Source: Bacillus sp. ISL-18 (GTDB lineage Bacteria; Bacillota; Bacilli; Bacillales; Cytobacillaceae). From it: DNA of 64,000 nucleotides. The notes under the pieces were generated by a model. That model was not told where the DNA came from, ran no database searches, and was given only the letters and a program-made list of their open reading frames with translations. Of the stretch, positions 56,065 to 64,000 are shown piece by piece (position 1 is the first letter of the stretch; every line of letters begins with the position of its first letter). A program made the position numbers and the translations under genes. Where the stretch lies: contig NZ_JAGGQG010000006.1 of the NCBI RefSeq assembly GCF_018613415.1, positions 124,001-188,000 on the forward strand. Direction: 5' to 3'.

Positions 56065-57070
56065 ACAGATTGTTGCTTTCGGGGAAGTAATGATGCGTAT
56101 GCAGGTGCCGGGTTACGAATTACTTACTCAGGCTAACACATTACAATACTCTTTTTCAGGCACGGGAGTAAATGTTGTTTCTGCGATGAACAAGCTTGGC
56201 TACGATGGATACCTTGTTACTAAATTACCAGAGAATCCTTTAGGTGATGCAGCAGTTGCTTTCTTACAACGATTGGGAATCAATCGGAGTTTCATTACTA
56301 GAGGTGGCAAATATCTAGGATTATATTTTTTAGAAAATGGTTTTGGACAACGGGCAAGTCGCGTGACCTATACTAATCGTCTGGAAAGCTCTTTTAACAC
56401 GTCTTCATTTACGGATTATAATCTGGATTTGATTGCTGAACAAGCAGATATCATTCATTTTTGTGGAATTACTCTTGCAATGACCGATGAGGTCCGCTAT
56501 AGTATGAAGGCACTTGCCAAAAAGGTAAAAGAAAAAGGCGGATTGGTTTGTTTCGATTGTAATTACCGTCCTTCCTTATGGGAGGGAGGTTACGTGCAAG
56601 CAAAACCTCACTATGAAGACATGCTGGCGCTGGCTAACATAGTCATGATGAATGAAAAAGATGCGATGTATATTTTAGAAATGGAGACAGCGGAAGTTAC
56701 ACGAGAGGAACAGCTTAAAGACCTCATTCCTAAGGTTGCAAAACATTTTGATATTCAAACGGTCGCGGGAACGCACCGAGGGATAAACAGAGATAATACC
56801 CATTCCTTACGCGGCTACATGTATAAAGATGGGGAGTTTCACTTCTCAGAAAATATTTCTTTTTCCGTTTATGATAGAATTGGAGCGGGTGATGCCTATA
56901 CTAGCGGGCTCTTGCATGGCGAATTGGCTGGATTTTCACCTGAGAAAACAGTTGGTTTTGCCGCCGCAGCGGGAATGCTTGCTTGTACTATTGTAGGGGA
57001 TACCCCAATGTCGACGGAAGCTGAGATATTATTAGCCATGGCGGGAAGCATTGATGATATAAAGCGATAA
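56057..57070 (+). CDS. PfkB-family sugar kinase, probable 2-keto-3-deoxygluconate kinase
   Basis: A 337-residue ribokinase-fold kinase: N-terminal GEVMMRM, sugar-binding FSGTGVNVVSAMNKLG, and the catalytic/anion-hole motif DRIGAGDAYTSGLLHG near residue 275. It overlaps the aldolase gene by 8 bases. In this operon it should phosphorylate 2-keto-3-deoxygluconate (or the amino sugar acid) so that the aldolase can act. That supplies the phosphate otherwise given by a PTS. TTG 56048 is an alternative start; neither start has a clear ribosome site, which fits coupling. Confidence 0.87.
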   Translation: MPKQIVAFGEVMMRMQVPGYELLTQANTLQYSFSGTGVNVVSAMNKLGYDGYLVTKLPENPLGDAAVAFLQRLGINRSFITRGGKYLGLYFLENGFGQRASRVTYTNRLESSFNTSSFTDYNLDLIAEQADIIHFCGITLAMTDEVRYSMKALAKKVKEKGGLVCFDCNYRPSLWEGGYVQAKPHYEDMLALANIVMMNEKDAMYILEMETAEVTREEQLKDLIPKVAKHFDIQTVAGTHRGINRDNTHSLRGYMYKDGEFHFSENISFSVYDRIGAGDAYTSGLLHGELAGFSPEKTVGFAAAAGMLACTIVGDTPMSTEAEILLAMAGSIDDIKR

Positions 57071-57092
57071 AGATAAAGGTAGGAGATACGGA

Positions 57093-57815
57093 ATGAATAT
57101 GATTCAAAAAAAAGGCCCCTTGTATTTACAAATAAAAGAAATATTAAAGGATCGTATTTTACATGGGGTTTATGCGATTCATACAAACATTCCCTCTGAG
57201 CCTCAGTTAGAAGAAGAATTTAATGTGAGTAAAATTACAATTAGAAATGCCATTAAAGAACTTGTCCAAGAAGGATATCTTGAAAAGAAAAGTGGTAAAG
57301 GAACAAAGGTTATTGCTAATGTTTCGATTACCAAGCTTTCAAAGGGAAAGCGGTTTACGGAAATATTAGTAGAGGAAGGTAACCACATAACTAAAAAGGT
57401 GTTAAGTATTAGGAAGGCGGAATTGTCTCCGGAATCTGAACTCTATTCCTTGTTTGGGGACAATTGTATTCAAATTGAACGAATCTACTTATTAAACAAT
57501 GAGCCGTATATTCATTTCACTCATTATATTTTATTGAACATGAGTGATGGAGAGGTAAAAGATGTTCATATTGGATCTTTGTACCGTTTTTTAGAAGAAA
57601 ATAACATTAGGCTTGAATCATTTCGAGATGAGTTCTCTGTTTCGCTTGCACCGAGTTATGTTAGTGAAAGATTAAATTTAGAGAAAGAAACAACAGTGTT
57701 AAAAAGAATTCGTCGATCCAGTGATGAAGAGGGAAATGTTCTGGAGTATAGCGAAGGTTACTATAATACAGCTAAACAAAACTATATTGTGACCTATAAT
57801 GACTCCAAACAATAA
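57093..57815 (+). CDS. GntR-family regulator with UTRA domain
   Basis: A 240-residue HutC-subfamily GntR protein: winged helix-turn-helix at residues 5-75 (IPSEPQLEEEFNVSKITIRNAIKELVQEGYLEKKSGKGT) and a UTRA ligand domain from about 90. It lies within the operon, between the kinase and permease genes, and probably represses it until the sugar acid or a phosphorylated intermediate binds. AGGTAGGAGA precedes the ATG. Confidence 0.9.
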   Translation: MNMIQKKGPLYLQIKEILKDRILHGVYAIHTNIPSEPQLEEEFNVSKITIRNAIKELVQEGYLEKKSGKGTKVIANVSITKLSKGKRFTEILVEEGNHITKKVLSIRKAELSPESELYSLFGDNCIQIERIYLLNNEPYIHFTHYILLNMSDGEVKDVHIGSLYRFLEENNIRLESFRDEFSVSLAPSYVSERLNLEKETTVLKRIRRSSDEEGNVLEYSEGYYNTAKQNYIVTYNDSKQ

Positions 57816-57833
57816 TACCATTTCTTTGTAAAA

Positions 57834-57851
57834 AATGTAAGCGGATTCTAA
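57834..57851 (+). promoter_or_regulatory. cre-like box before GntP permease gene
   Basis: AATGTAAGCGGATTCTAA matches the CcpA consensus at 17 of 18 positions (CT instead of CA) and shares TGTAAGCGGATTC with the cre box at 2313. It lies only 17 bases before the start codon, a position suited to roadblock of transcription. Confidence 0.6.
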
Positions 57852-57867
57852 GGAGAGGGTGGGAAAA

Positions 57868-59193
57868 ATGAGTTTATATTTAATAGGAATTACCGTTTTA
57901 GCAATTGTTATCGTTATTTTAGGAGTATCGTGGTGGAAATGGCACGCCTTTATCAGTTTAACTGTAGCCGGCCTATTTCTAGCTGTTTTTTCGGGAGTAC
58001 CAATGGACAAGATTGTCGGTGCCTATGAAACCGGCGTTGGTGCTGTCCTCGGACATCTTGTAGGGATTTTAGCTTTGGGTACGATATTAGGTAAGATGAT
58101 GTCTGACTCAGGTGCAGGGATGCAAGTGGCTGATTTCTTTATCAAAAAATTCGGTGTAAATAAACTGCCATGGGCAATGCTCCTTTCCGGATTTATAATT
58201 GGAATTCCTGTATTTTTTGAAGTGGGTCTAGTAATCTTACTGCCTCTGGTTATTTCTATTCGTAAGTCTACTAAACAAAATATCTTATTAATTGGTATTC
58301 CAGTGCTAGCTGGATTATCCATTGTACATGGATTAGTTCCACCTCATCCTGGAGCAATGACGGCGATCGGCATTTATAATGCAAACCTAGGACATGTCCT
58401 TCTTTACTCATTAATTATTGCTTTTCCAACAGCCATTATTGCTGGACCTATATTTTCAAAATGGGTTCAAAAAAGGGTGATACCTGTTGGTGAACCAGAA
58501 TTAATCCGCGTGGTTACAAAGTCAAGCGGATTACCAAGCACTGGGGTTTCATTTTTCATTATTTTACTACCTGTTTTATTAATGTTGTTAACGGTAATCG
58601 CTCCATATCTATCTCTACCTAATGTTATTGGAAAATTCTTAGTACTCATTGGGAGTCCGGTTATTGCCCTATTAATCTCTTGTTTTGCAGCCTATTTTTT
58701 CTTAGGCTACCGCCAGGGAATGGACAAAACTTTAATCAAAAAATTAACAGAAGAATGTTTATTGCCACTAGCTTCGATCATTCTTATTATTGGTGCAGGC
58801 GGAGGGTTTAAGCAGATTCTAATTGAAAGCGGTGTAGGTAACGCTATTGCAACAATGTCAGAGCAAATGTCATTATCCCCAATAGTCCTTGCCTTCCTTG
58901 TAGCAGGCTTAATCCGAATCGCTACTGGTTCAGCAACCGTTGCGTTAACCACCGCAGCTGGTATTGTTTCTCCAGTAGTGGCTCATATGTCTGGTGTTAA
59001 TTTAGAATTATTAGTTATTGCAACTGGAGCAGGTTCATTAATGTTTTCCCATGTGAATGATGCTGGTTTCTGGTTAGTAAAAGAATATCTAGGTTTGACT
59101 GTAAAAGAAACATTCAAAACATGGACAGTTATGGAGACAATTCTTTCCTTTGTAGCATTTGCTTTAACTCTACTATTAGATGTATTTGTTTAA
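57868..59193 (+). CDS. GntP-family gluconate/sugar-acid permease
   Basis: A 441-residue permease with about twelve to thirteen membrane segments. Family marks: LGTILGKMMSDSGAGMQVADF near residue 70, HGLVPPHPGAMTA near 160 and FSHVNDAGFWLVKEY near 395, typical of gluconate permeases. It should bring an unphosphorylated sugar acid into the cell. ATG 57868 fits AAGGAGAG at 10 bases. It replaces the PTS that serves the Salmonella dga operon, which explains the PfkB kinase. Confidence 0.93.
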   Translation: MSLYLIGITVLAIVIVILGVSWWKWHAFISLTVAGLFLAVFSGVPMDKIVGAYETGVGAVLGHLVGILALGTILGKMMSDSGAGMQVADFFIKKFGVNKLPWAMLLSGFIIGIPVFFEVGLVILLPLVISIRKSTKQNILLIGIPVLAGLSIVHGLVPPHPGAMTAIGIYNANLGHVLLYSLIIAFPTAIIAGPIFSKWVQKRVIPVGEPELIRVVTKSSGLPSTGVSFFIILLPVLLMLLTVIAPYLSLPNVIGKFLVLIGSPVIALLISCFAAYFFLGYRQGMDKTLIKKLTEECLLPLASIILIIGAGGGFKQILIESGVGNAIATMSEQMSLSPIVLAFLVAGLIRIATGSATVALTTAAGIVSPVVAHMSGVNLELLVIATGAGSLMFSHVNDAGFWLVKEYLGLTVKETFKTWTVMETILSFVAFALTLLLDVFV

Positions 59194-59601
59194 GGATAGT
59201 ACCATTGACCAAGAGTTGAGCAATAGCTTTGTGAATCACCATTTAAGAGGGTGCCCTAAAGTTGGAGAGTCTATCTTATTATCCACGTGACTTACATTCT
59301 TTAATTTGTGGTTAATAAACAAACCTGTAAAAATAATATGAAAATGGATTAAAGCTTTAATCGTCTTCTAAAATCGGTTTAAATCCTGTGAAATGCTATA
59401 TCTAGAAATATTTTCTGTTGTTGTTCATATTTCAGTTTGTGAAGGTTGTGCCTAAACTAATTGTGAGCATGAGTAAAAAAATGAGATCGCTGAAGAGATC
59501 TTTTTGCTTGTGTTACCATTAAAATCTTTTGTAATTTAGTGAAAAAATAGAATTCTAATTAGTCGTTAGCTCATCGTTTTTAAACCAACTATTACACTAA
59601 A
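59194..59601. other. Non-coding spacer after GntP gene
   Basis: About 400 bases without a gene. A small hairpin GAGATC-GCTGAA-GAGATC followed by T5 near 59483-59507 could act as a terminator; nothing else is seen. Confidence 0.4.
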
Positions 59602-59721
59602 AAACCCATACTGGTCATGAAGGATGGCGACATCATCGAAACAGGTACCCATGAAGAACTGTTGAAACAAAATGATTTCTATGTAGAGTTGTACAACAGT
59701 CAGTTTGAAGAAGCATCCTAA
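59602..59721 (+). pseudogene. C-terminal remnant of an ABC exporter ATPase
   Basis: Forty codons (KPILVMKDGDIIETGTHEEL ... FYVELYNSQFEEAS) end in TAA and match the end of multidrug ABC transporters after the D-loop/H-loop. The first 500-plus residues are missing and no start is present, so it is a fragment left by deletion. A terminator follows. Confidence 0.82.
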
Positions 59722-59756
59722 TCACAAAAGATGTATATATTCTTTTCAATCATAAC

Positions 59757-59798
59757 GCCGAATCTCACTCCAAAGATCTGGATAGAGATTCGGCTTAT
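59757..59798 (+). terminator. Terminator after ABC exporter remnant
   Basis: GCCGAATCTC / GAGATTCGGC with an 18-base loop followed by TTATTCATTTT. Confidence 0.75.
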
Positions 59799-59911
59799 TC
59801 ATTTTACACTATTTTTCTTTCTAAAGTTACTTCTTCCTTTTAGCAATAAACCTAGAAGAATGGTACAAAGGACGAAATCCCTTCGAGTCCCTGCAAATTA
59901 AGAAATATTAA

Positions 59912-61318
59912 TCACCTTAATGATGTTGAAATTCCCCAACATTTCATTAATTGGTGAACCCCTTCTTCAATCTGATCCAATGGAATCCCGCCAAAGCCCA
60001 ATAGAAATGTTGGAAATTTCCATTCAATTGGATTTAATAGATAATCGCTTGCCGGATAAATAGCAATCTTGTTTTTTTCCGCTATCTCTTTTAACTCACC
60101 TTCACTCTTTGCCAGGGGAACAGAAATTAAAATGTGCATTCCGGCTTTGTCACCAGTGATGGAGACAAGCGGATAATACGTTTCAAATACCTCGGTTAAT
60201 TTTTCGTGTTTTTTTCGATAAATTTTCCGCATCCGGTTTAAGTGTTTGGAAAAATAACCATCCCTCATAAAGTCAGCTAAAAGATGTTGATCAAATCTCG
60301 GTACGGTTGCGGAGTAAAAATTGAACGACTGTTTGTACTTTGCTAGCAAGGGCAGTGGCAATACAAAATAAGCAACACGCAGTGAAGGCATTAACGATTT
60401 GGTAAACGTGCTGAGATAAATCACTTTATTATTTTGGTCCATCCCTTGTAGGGCGGGAATGGGTTTCCCTTTATAGCGAAACTCACTATCGTAATCGTCT
60501 TCAATAATATAACGATCTTCACCTTTTGCCGCCCAGTTTAATAGCTGCGTTCTTCTTGTAGCGGATAGAACCGCACCCGTAGGGAATTGGTGGGAGGGTG
60601 TAATGTAAACAATATTGGCATTTGTCCTTTCAAGCTCATCCACCATTAAACCATCATCATCCACCGGAATGGGCAGGGCTCTATTTTCCAATTGGATTCT
60701 TGGGATGGCTGAATAGCCGGGGTTTTCAAGGGCAAATTTTGAATCATCTCCCAGTAATCGGAGGATCATAGGCAGCAGTTGTTCCGTTCCTGAGCCGATG
60801 ACAATCTGTTCTGGCTTGCAGGCAATCCCTCTAGATTGATAGAGATAATTAGAAATTTCCGCTCTTAATGCGAATTCTCCTTGCGCGTCCCCAATTTGCA
60901 ACAACTCTTTTGAACTTTGATCATATAAGTTTTTGGCATATTTTCGCCAGATTGAAAACGGGAATGAATCGGTATCGATTTTTCCTGGATGAAAGTCAAA
61001 TTGATAGGTTTTATTCTTTGCCGTTTCAACAGGTATGGTTAGCGACTCTTTTTCAAGATAAGGTAATTCATCAATCTCTTCAACAAAAAATCCAATCCGG
61101 GGTTTGGAACCAACATAGCCTTCCGCCATCAGCTGTGCATAGGCAATCTCAATGGTGGTTTGGCTGATATTTAAAAAGTCGGCTAATTTTTTTTTTGAAG
61201 GCAATTTAGTCCCGACTTCAATTTGTTTATCGATAATGGCGTCTTTGATTCCGATATAAAGCTGTTCATACAATGGTTTGGCTGTATTTTTATCCAATGT
61301 AAACATCAGCATGTCCAT
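59912..61318 (-). CDS. pdxR: MocR/PdxR-family regulator (GntR HTH + aminotransferase domain)
   Basis: A 468-residue MocR protein: GntR winged helix at residues 1-75 (LPSKKKLADFLNISQTTIEIAYAQL) and a fold-type I aminotransferase domain from about 110. PLP Lys in STFTKSLMPSLRVAY and VYITPSHQFPTG are visible. It is divergent from pdxST with a 105-base spacer, the classic position of PdxR, which activates PLP synthesis when PLP is scarce. ATG 61318 follows GGAGG by 8 bases; an upstream in-frame codon lies before that site. Confidence 0.9.
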   Translation of the reverse strand: MDMLMFTLDKNTAKPLYEQLYIGIKDAIIDKQIEVGTKLPSKKKLADFLNISQTTIEIAYAQLMAEGYVGSKPRIGFFVEEIDELPYLEKESLTIPVETAKNKTYQFDFHPGKIDTDSFPFSIWRKYAKNLYDQSSKELLQIGDAQGEFALRAEISNYLYQSRGIACKPEQIVIGSGTEQLLPMILRLLGDDSKFALENPGYSAIPRIQLENRALPIPVDDDGLMVDELERTNANIVYITPSHQFPTGAVLSATRRTQLLNWAAKGEDRYIIEDDYDSEFRYKGKPIPALQGMDQNNKVIYLSTFTKSLMPSLRVAYFVLPLPLLAKYKQSFNFYSATVPRFDQHLLADFMRDGYFSKHLNRMRKIYRKKHEKLTEVFETYYPLVSITGDKAGMHILISVPLAKSEGELKEIAEKNKIAIYPASDYLLNPIEWKFPTFLLGFGGIPLDQIEEGVHQLMKCWGISTSLR

Positions 61319-61423
61319 CTGTAATTCCTCCAACTGACCACATAAATTTTTAAAAAATTGAACCTTTTCACAAAGTCAATTTCTATTATACTAGTAATCA
61401 TTAAAGGAATGGAGGTTTTTTTG

Positions 61424-62308
61424 ATGAAACAGGTAGGAACGGAAAGAGTAAAACGAGGCATGGCGGAAATGCAAAAAGGCGGCGTGATTATGGACGTCAT
61501 TAATGCCGAGCAGGCAAAAATAGCAGAGGCTGCAGGTGCAGTTGCTGTTATGGCGTTAGAGCGGGTACCATCCGATATTCGAAAAGCTGGTGGTGTAGCT
61601 CGTATGGCAGATCCTCGGATTGTAGAGGAAGTATTGAATGCTGTAACCATTCCAGTAATGGCAAAAGCACGTATTGGTCATATTGTCGAAGCACGTGTTT
61701 TAGAATCAATGGGCGTTGATTATATAGATGAAAGTGAAGTATTAACACCTGCTGATGAGGAATTCCATTTATTAAAAAGCGACTACACCGTACCTTTTGT
61801 CTGTGGATGCCGCGATTTAGGGGAAGCTGCTCGTCGTATTGGAGAAGGAGCTTCCATGTTACGTACGAAAGGTGAACCGGGAACAGGAAATATTGTCGAA
61901 GCTGTTCGTCATATTCGTAAAGTTAATTCACAGGTAAGACGCGTTGTTGGTATGAGCGCAGATGAATTAATGACAGAAGCAAAAATTTTAGGTGCACCAT
62001 TTGAATTATTATTAGAAATCAAAAAATTAGGGCGTTTACCAGTTGTCAATTTTGCTGCTGGTGGGGTGGCAACACCTGCAGATGCCGCTTTAATGATGGA
62101 ACTTGGAGCAGATGGTGTATTTGTTGGATCAGGTATTTTCAAATCTGAGAACCCAGAAAAGTTCGCACGTGCCATTGTAGAAGCAACGACGCACTATCAG
62201 GACTATAAACTAATTGCTGAAATTTCAAAAGAGCTGGGGACACCGATGAAAGGTATTGATATTTCAACGCTAAATGCAAGTGAACGTATGCAGGAACGTG
62301 GTTGGTAA
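61424..62308 (+). CDS. pdxS: Pyridoxal 5'-phosphate synthase subunit PdxS
   Basis: A 294-residue (beta/alpha)8 synthase that builds PLP from ribose 5-phosphate, glyceraldehyde 3-phosphate and ammonia. Lys81 in [10 protein letters not shown] is the Schiff-base residue, and KGEPGTG and the SGIFKS phosphate loop are intact. The ATG follows ATGGAGG by 9 bases; the frame upstream to 61358 is not used. It is divergent from pdxR, so its promoter is PdxR-controlled. Confidence 0.97.
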   Translation: MKQVGTERVKRGMAEMQKGGVIMDVINAEQAKIAEAAGAVAVMALERVPSDIRKAGGVARMADPRIVEEVLNAVTIPVMAKARIGHIVEARVLESMGVDYIDESEVLTPADEEFHLLKSDYTVPFVCGCRDLGEAARRIGEGASMLRTKGEPGTGNIVEAVRHIRKVNSQVRRVVGMSADELMTEAKILGAPFELLLEIKKLGRLPVVNFAAGGVATPADAALMMELGADGVFVGSGIFKSENPEKFARAIVEATTHYQDYKLIAEISKELGTPMKGIDISTLNASERMQERGW

Positions 62309-62309
62309 T

Positions 62310-62885
62310 ATGCTGAAAATTGGGATACTTGCATTACAAGGTGCAGTCAGAGAGCACATCAGACAAATTGAAGAACTTGGTTGTGTGGCCATTCCGGTTA
62401 AATCAGTTGAAAATTTAAATGAACTTAATGGACTTGTATTACCTGGCGGGGAAAGTACAACAATGCGTAAACTGCTGGACCGTTATGAAATGCTTGAGCC
62501 CATTCGTGCTTTAGCCCTTAAAGGAATTCCGATGTTTGGAACATGTGCGGGTCTGATTTTATTGGCAAAAGAAATCGCCGGATCTGACACGCCTCATCTG
62601 GGATTAATGGATGTCGTGGTTGAACGGAATTCTTTTGGACGCCAAGTTGATAGTTTTGAAGTAGAACTGTCCACCCGAGAAATAGGGGAAGACATTCCCG
62701 CTGTTTTTATTCGGGCCCCGCATATCGTAGCAACAGGTGAAACTGTTGAAATTCTCGCCAAACATGAAGATCGCATCGTTCTAGCACGCGATGGTCAATT
62801 TTTAGGTTGTTCCTTTCATCCAGAACTAACAGAAGATAACCGGATCATGAAATATTTTATTGAAATGGTACGGGAGCACAATTAA
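62310..62885 (+). CDS. pdxT: Pyridoxal 5'-phosphate synthase glutaminase subunit PdxT
   Basis: A 191-residue class I glutaminase supplying ammonia to Pdx[14 protein letters not shown] start ([10 protein letters not shown]), LPGGESTTM, nucleophile Cys79 in [10 protein letters not shown] and the His/Glu pair in SFHPELTED are all present. It begins one base after the pdxS stop. A strong terminator follows. Confidence 0.97.
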   Translation: MLKIGILALQGAVREHIRQIEELGCVAIPVKSVENLNELNGLVLPGGESTTMRKLLDRYEMLEPIRALALKGIPMFGTCAGLILLAKEIAGSDTPHLGLMDVVVERNSFGRQVDSFEVELSTREIGEDIPAVFIRAPHIVATGETVEILAKHEDRIVLARDGQFLGCSFHPELTEDNRIMKYFIEMVREHN

Positions 62886-62957
62886 AAGCCTTGAATGAAA
62901 TGTAAATAATATTTATTTGATGTTTTTAATTTCTCTTAATATTAATAAAAGAGATAT

Positions 62958-62994
62958 AGGCAGTCTTGGTCAGTGGTACCAAGACTGCCTTTTT
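62958..62994 (+). terminator. Rho-independent terminator after pdxST
   Basis: AGGCAGTCTTGGT / ACCAAGACTGCCT, a perfect 13-base stem with 7-base loop followed by TTTTT. Confidence 0.95.
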
Positions 62995-63167
62995 ATTTCT
63001 AGAAAAGAATAGCAGGATTAAATGCTTTTTTATGTATAAGAAATAATTGCTTCGGCAATCTTTTTTGTATTTGAACTAACTAGAAGACAACTTAAAGAAG
63101 GAAGCTCTTATTTTTGGTCGAATTTTATATATAATGGTAAAAATTCTTTAAGAAAAGGGTGGATATA

Positions 63168-63716
63168 GTGGAACAGAAAGAATTTTGGAGCTTAATAGAA
63201 GAGTCCAGGGAATGTGAAGATCAGGCGGAATGGTTAACCGATGTACTAGCACAAAAAGGATTAGAAGAAGTTTTAGATTTTGAATTTTTATTACAACAAT
63301 TAATGAACGCCAGTTATAAATCTCGTTTATGGGGAGCGGCATTTGTTTTGATGGGAGGCTGTTCTGACGATGCCTTTGATTATTTTCGGGGATGGCTGAT
63401 TGGACAGGGAGAAGAGATATTTAATAAGGTTATGGAAGATCCTGAATTCTTAGCAGCGTACATAAGTGAGGATAACCTTGATGATGAAGGATATCCGCAA
63501 AATGAAGAATTGCTTTCGGTTGGATTAGATGCATATACCCTGATAAAGACGGGTGAAATGGAATGGGATGACAATATATATGATGAGCTATTAGAAGCTC
63601 TTGAGAAAAAAGGGTTGCAGCCTAGCCCTGATATAGAATTTGATTGGGAGGAAGATGATCTAGAAGATTTATTTCCTATTCTATGGGAAAGATTTGGAGA
63701 AGAACCACTAGGTTAA
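63168..63716 (+). CDS. DUF4240 domain protein
   Basis: A 182-residue acidic protein of the DUF4240 family: FWSLIEESRE at the start, LWGAAFVLMGGCSDDAFDYFRGWLIGQG in the middle and a very acidic tail (DIEFDWEEDDLEDLF). Such proteins occur next to toxin immunity genes or alone; function is unknown. GTG 63168 follows AAAGGGTGG; GTG 63159 is inside that site. Confidence 0.85.
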   Translation: MEQKEFWSLIEESRECEDQAEWLTDVLAQKGLEEVLDFEFLLQQLMNASYKSRLWGAAFVLMGGCSDDAFDYFRGWLIGQGEEIFNKVMEDPEFLAAYISEDNLDDEGYPQNEELLSVGLDAYTLIKTGEMEWDDNIYDELLEALEKKGLQPSPDIEFDWEEDDLEDLFPILWERFGEEPLG

Positions 63717-63797
63717 TAGATCGTGGTATGTGAAATGGTTCATTTGTCCTGTTTGAGTAAAGATTAAGGGGTTGAGTAAAACAATGATTTGAAACAA

Positions 63798-64000
63798 ATG
63801 CACATAAAAAATACTTTTGAATTGCCCAAAGAAACAGTTCTAAATGAATTTTATGAACGAATGATTACCATCCCTATTAAAGCAAGAACAAATTTGAAAA
63901 ATGAACTCATTCACATCATTGGCATTGAACGGACAAGGGGTGTCTTTATCCGCTATGGCTGGCATTGTGGGGTGAGCGATGCCGAAAAGGCCATGTCGCT
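63798..64000 (+). CDS. XylR_N-domain aromatic-sensing regulator, N-terminal part (cut by window end)
   Basis: The frame runs off the window. The 67 visible residues (NELIHIIGIERTRGVFIRYGWHCGVSDAEKAM) match the first part of the XylR_N sensor domain, as in the two PucR-type regulators of this window (FFFKYGYQLGVEDAKE). Whether the output is PucR HTH or a sigma-54 AAA+ domain cannot be seen; the wording FIRYGWHCGVSDAEKAM is closer to sigma-54 type proteins I know from bacilli. ATG 63798 lacks a clear ribosome site; TTG 63789 is an alternative. Confidence 0.75.
   Translation, partial: MHIKNTFELPKETVLNEFYERMITIPIKARTNLKNELIHIIGIERTRGVFIRYGWHCGVSDAEKAMS

Overview
The window is low-GC, has Bacillaceae-type gene order and ribosome binding sites (AGGAGG-like, many GTG/TTG starts), and carries families typical of Bacillus/Neobacillus-like soil Firmicutes: YesM/YesN two-component systems, CcpA cre boxes, AdhR, PucR-type regulators, MocR/PdxR with PdxST, CYP109-like P450, DUF3231. 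No rRNA or tRNA was seen. It reads as chromosomal catabolic DNA with some decayed, IS-bearing spacers.

Layout. (1) 1-10.4 kb: rhamnose/rhamnoside module: end of a YesM-like kinase, YesN-like regulator, perfect cre box, rhamnose ABC transporter (ATPase, two permeases, lipoprotein) and a large secreted GH78 alpha-L-rhamnosidase. (2) 10.6-14.5 kb: SDR-like oxidoreductase plus AdhR-type MerR regulator divergent from a zinc alcohol dehydrogenase with two TAGAGTTAACT operators, then a frameshifted DUF3231 gene. (3) 14.7-24.4 kb: first aromatic module: orphan FAD synthetase, flavin reductase, MFS transporter, XylR_N-PucR regulator, then meta-cleavage hydrolase, acyl-CoA-dehydrogenase-fold monooxygenase, extradiol dioxygenase and AbrB-family membrane protein. 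(4) 24.6-29.4 kb: WYL regulator with GyrI-like protein, a conserved unknown, a YwaF-type membrane protein and an L,D-transpeptidase. (5) 29.8-39.8 kb: second aromatic module: another XylR_N-PucR regulator, HpaB/PheA-type hydroxylase, catechol 2,3-dioxygenase and a complete lower meta pathway to pyruvate and acetyl-CoA. (6) 39.9-49.3 kb: AraC/EamA pair, Rrf2/quinone reductase pair with twin operators, TrmL, LysR/galactarate dehydratase, a decayed lactate-racemase-like gene, a 52-bp tandem repeat, P450/PadR. (7) 49.3-53 kb: degenerate IS3 element, a divergent orphan rpoA, and a decayed DesR-like response regulator. (8) 53.1-59.2 kb: glucosaminate-type operon (deacetylase-like amidohydrolase, PLP ammonia-lyase, KDGP aldolase, PfkB kinase, GntR, GntP). 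(9) 59.9-64 kb: PdxR/PdxST, a DUF4240 protein and the start of a third XylR_N regulator.

How it fits together. The two aromatic modules look complementary. Module 1 has a hydrolytic meta-cleavage set but lacks a lower pathway; its expected product 2-hydroxypenta-2,4-dienoate is the substrate of the hydratase-aldolase-acylating aldehyde dehydrogenase of module 2. Module 2 has no flavin reductase, while module 1 has one, plus its own FAD-forming enzyme. Both PucR-type regulators keep the full zinc-ligand quartet spacing of the phenol sensor MopR. Module 1 uses CGN arginine codons almost exclusively, unlike its neighbours, suggesting separate acquisition. The rhamnose and glucosaminate modules carry cre or cre-like boxes.
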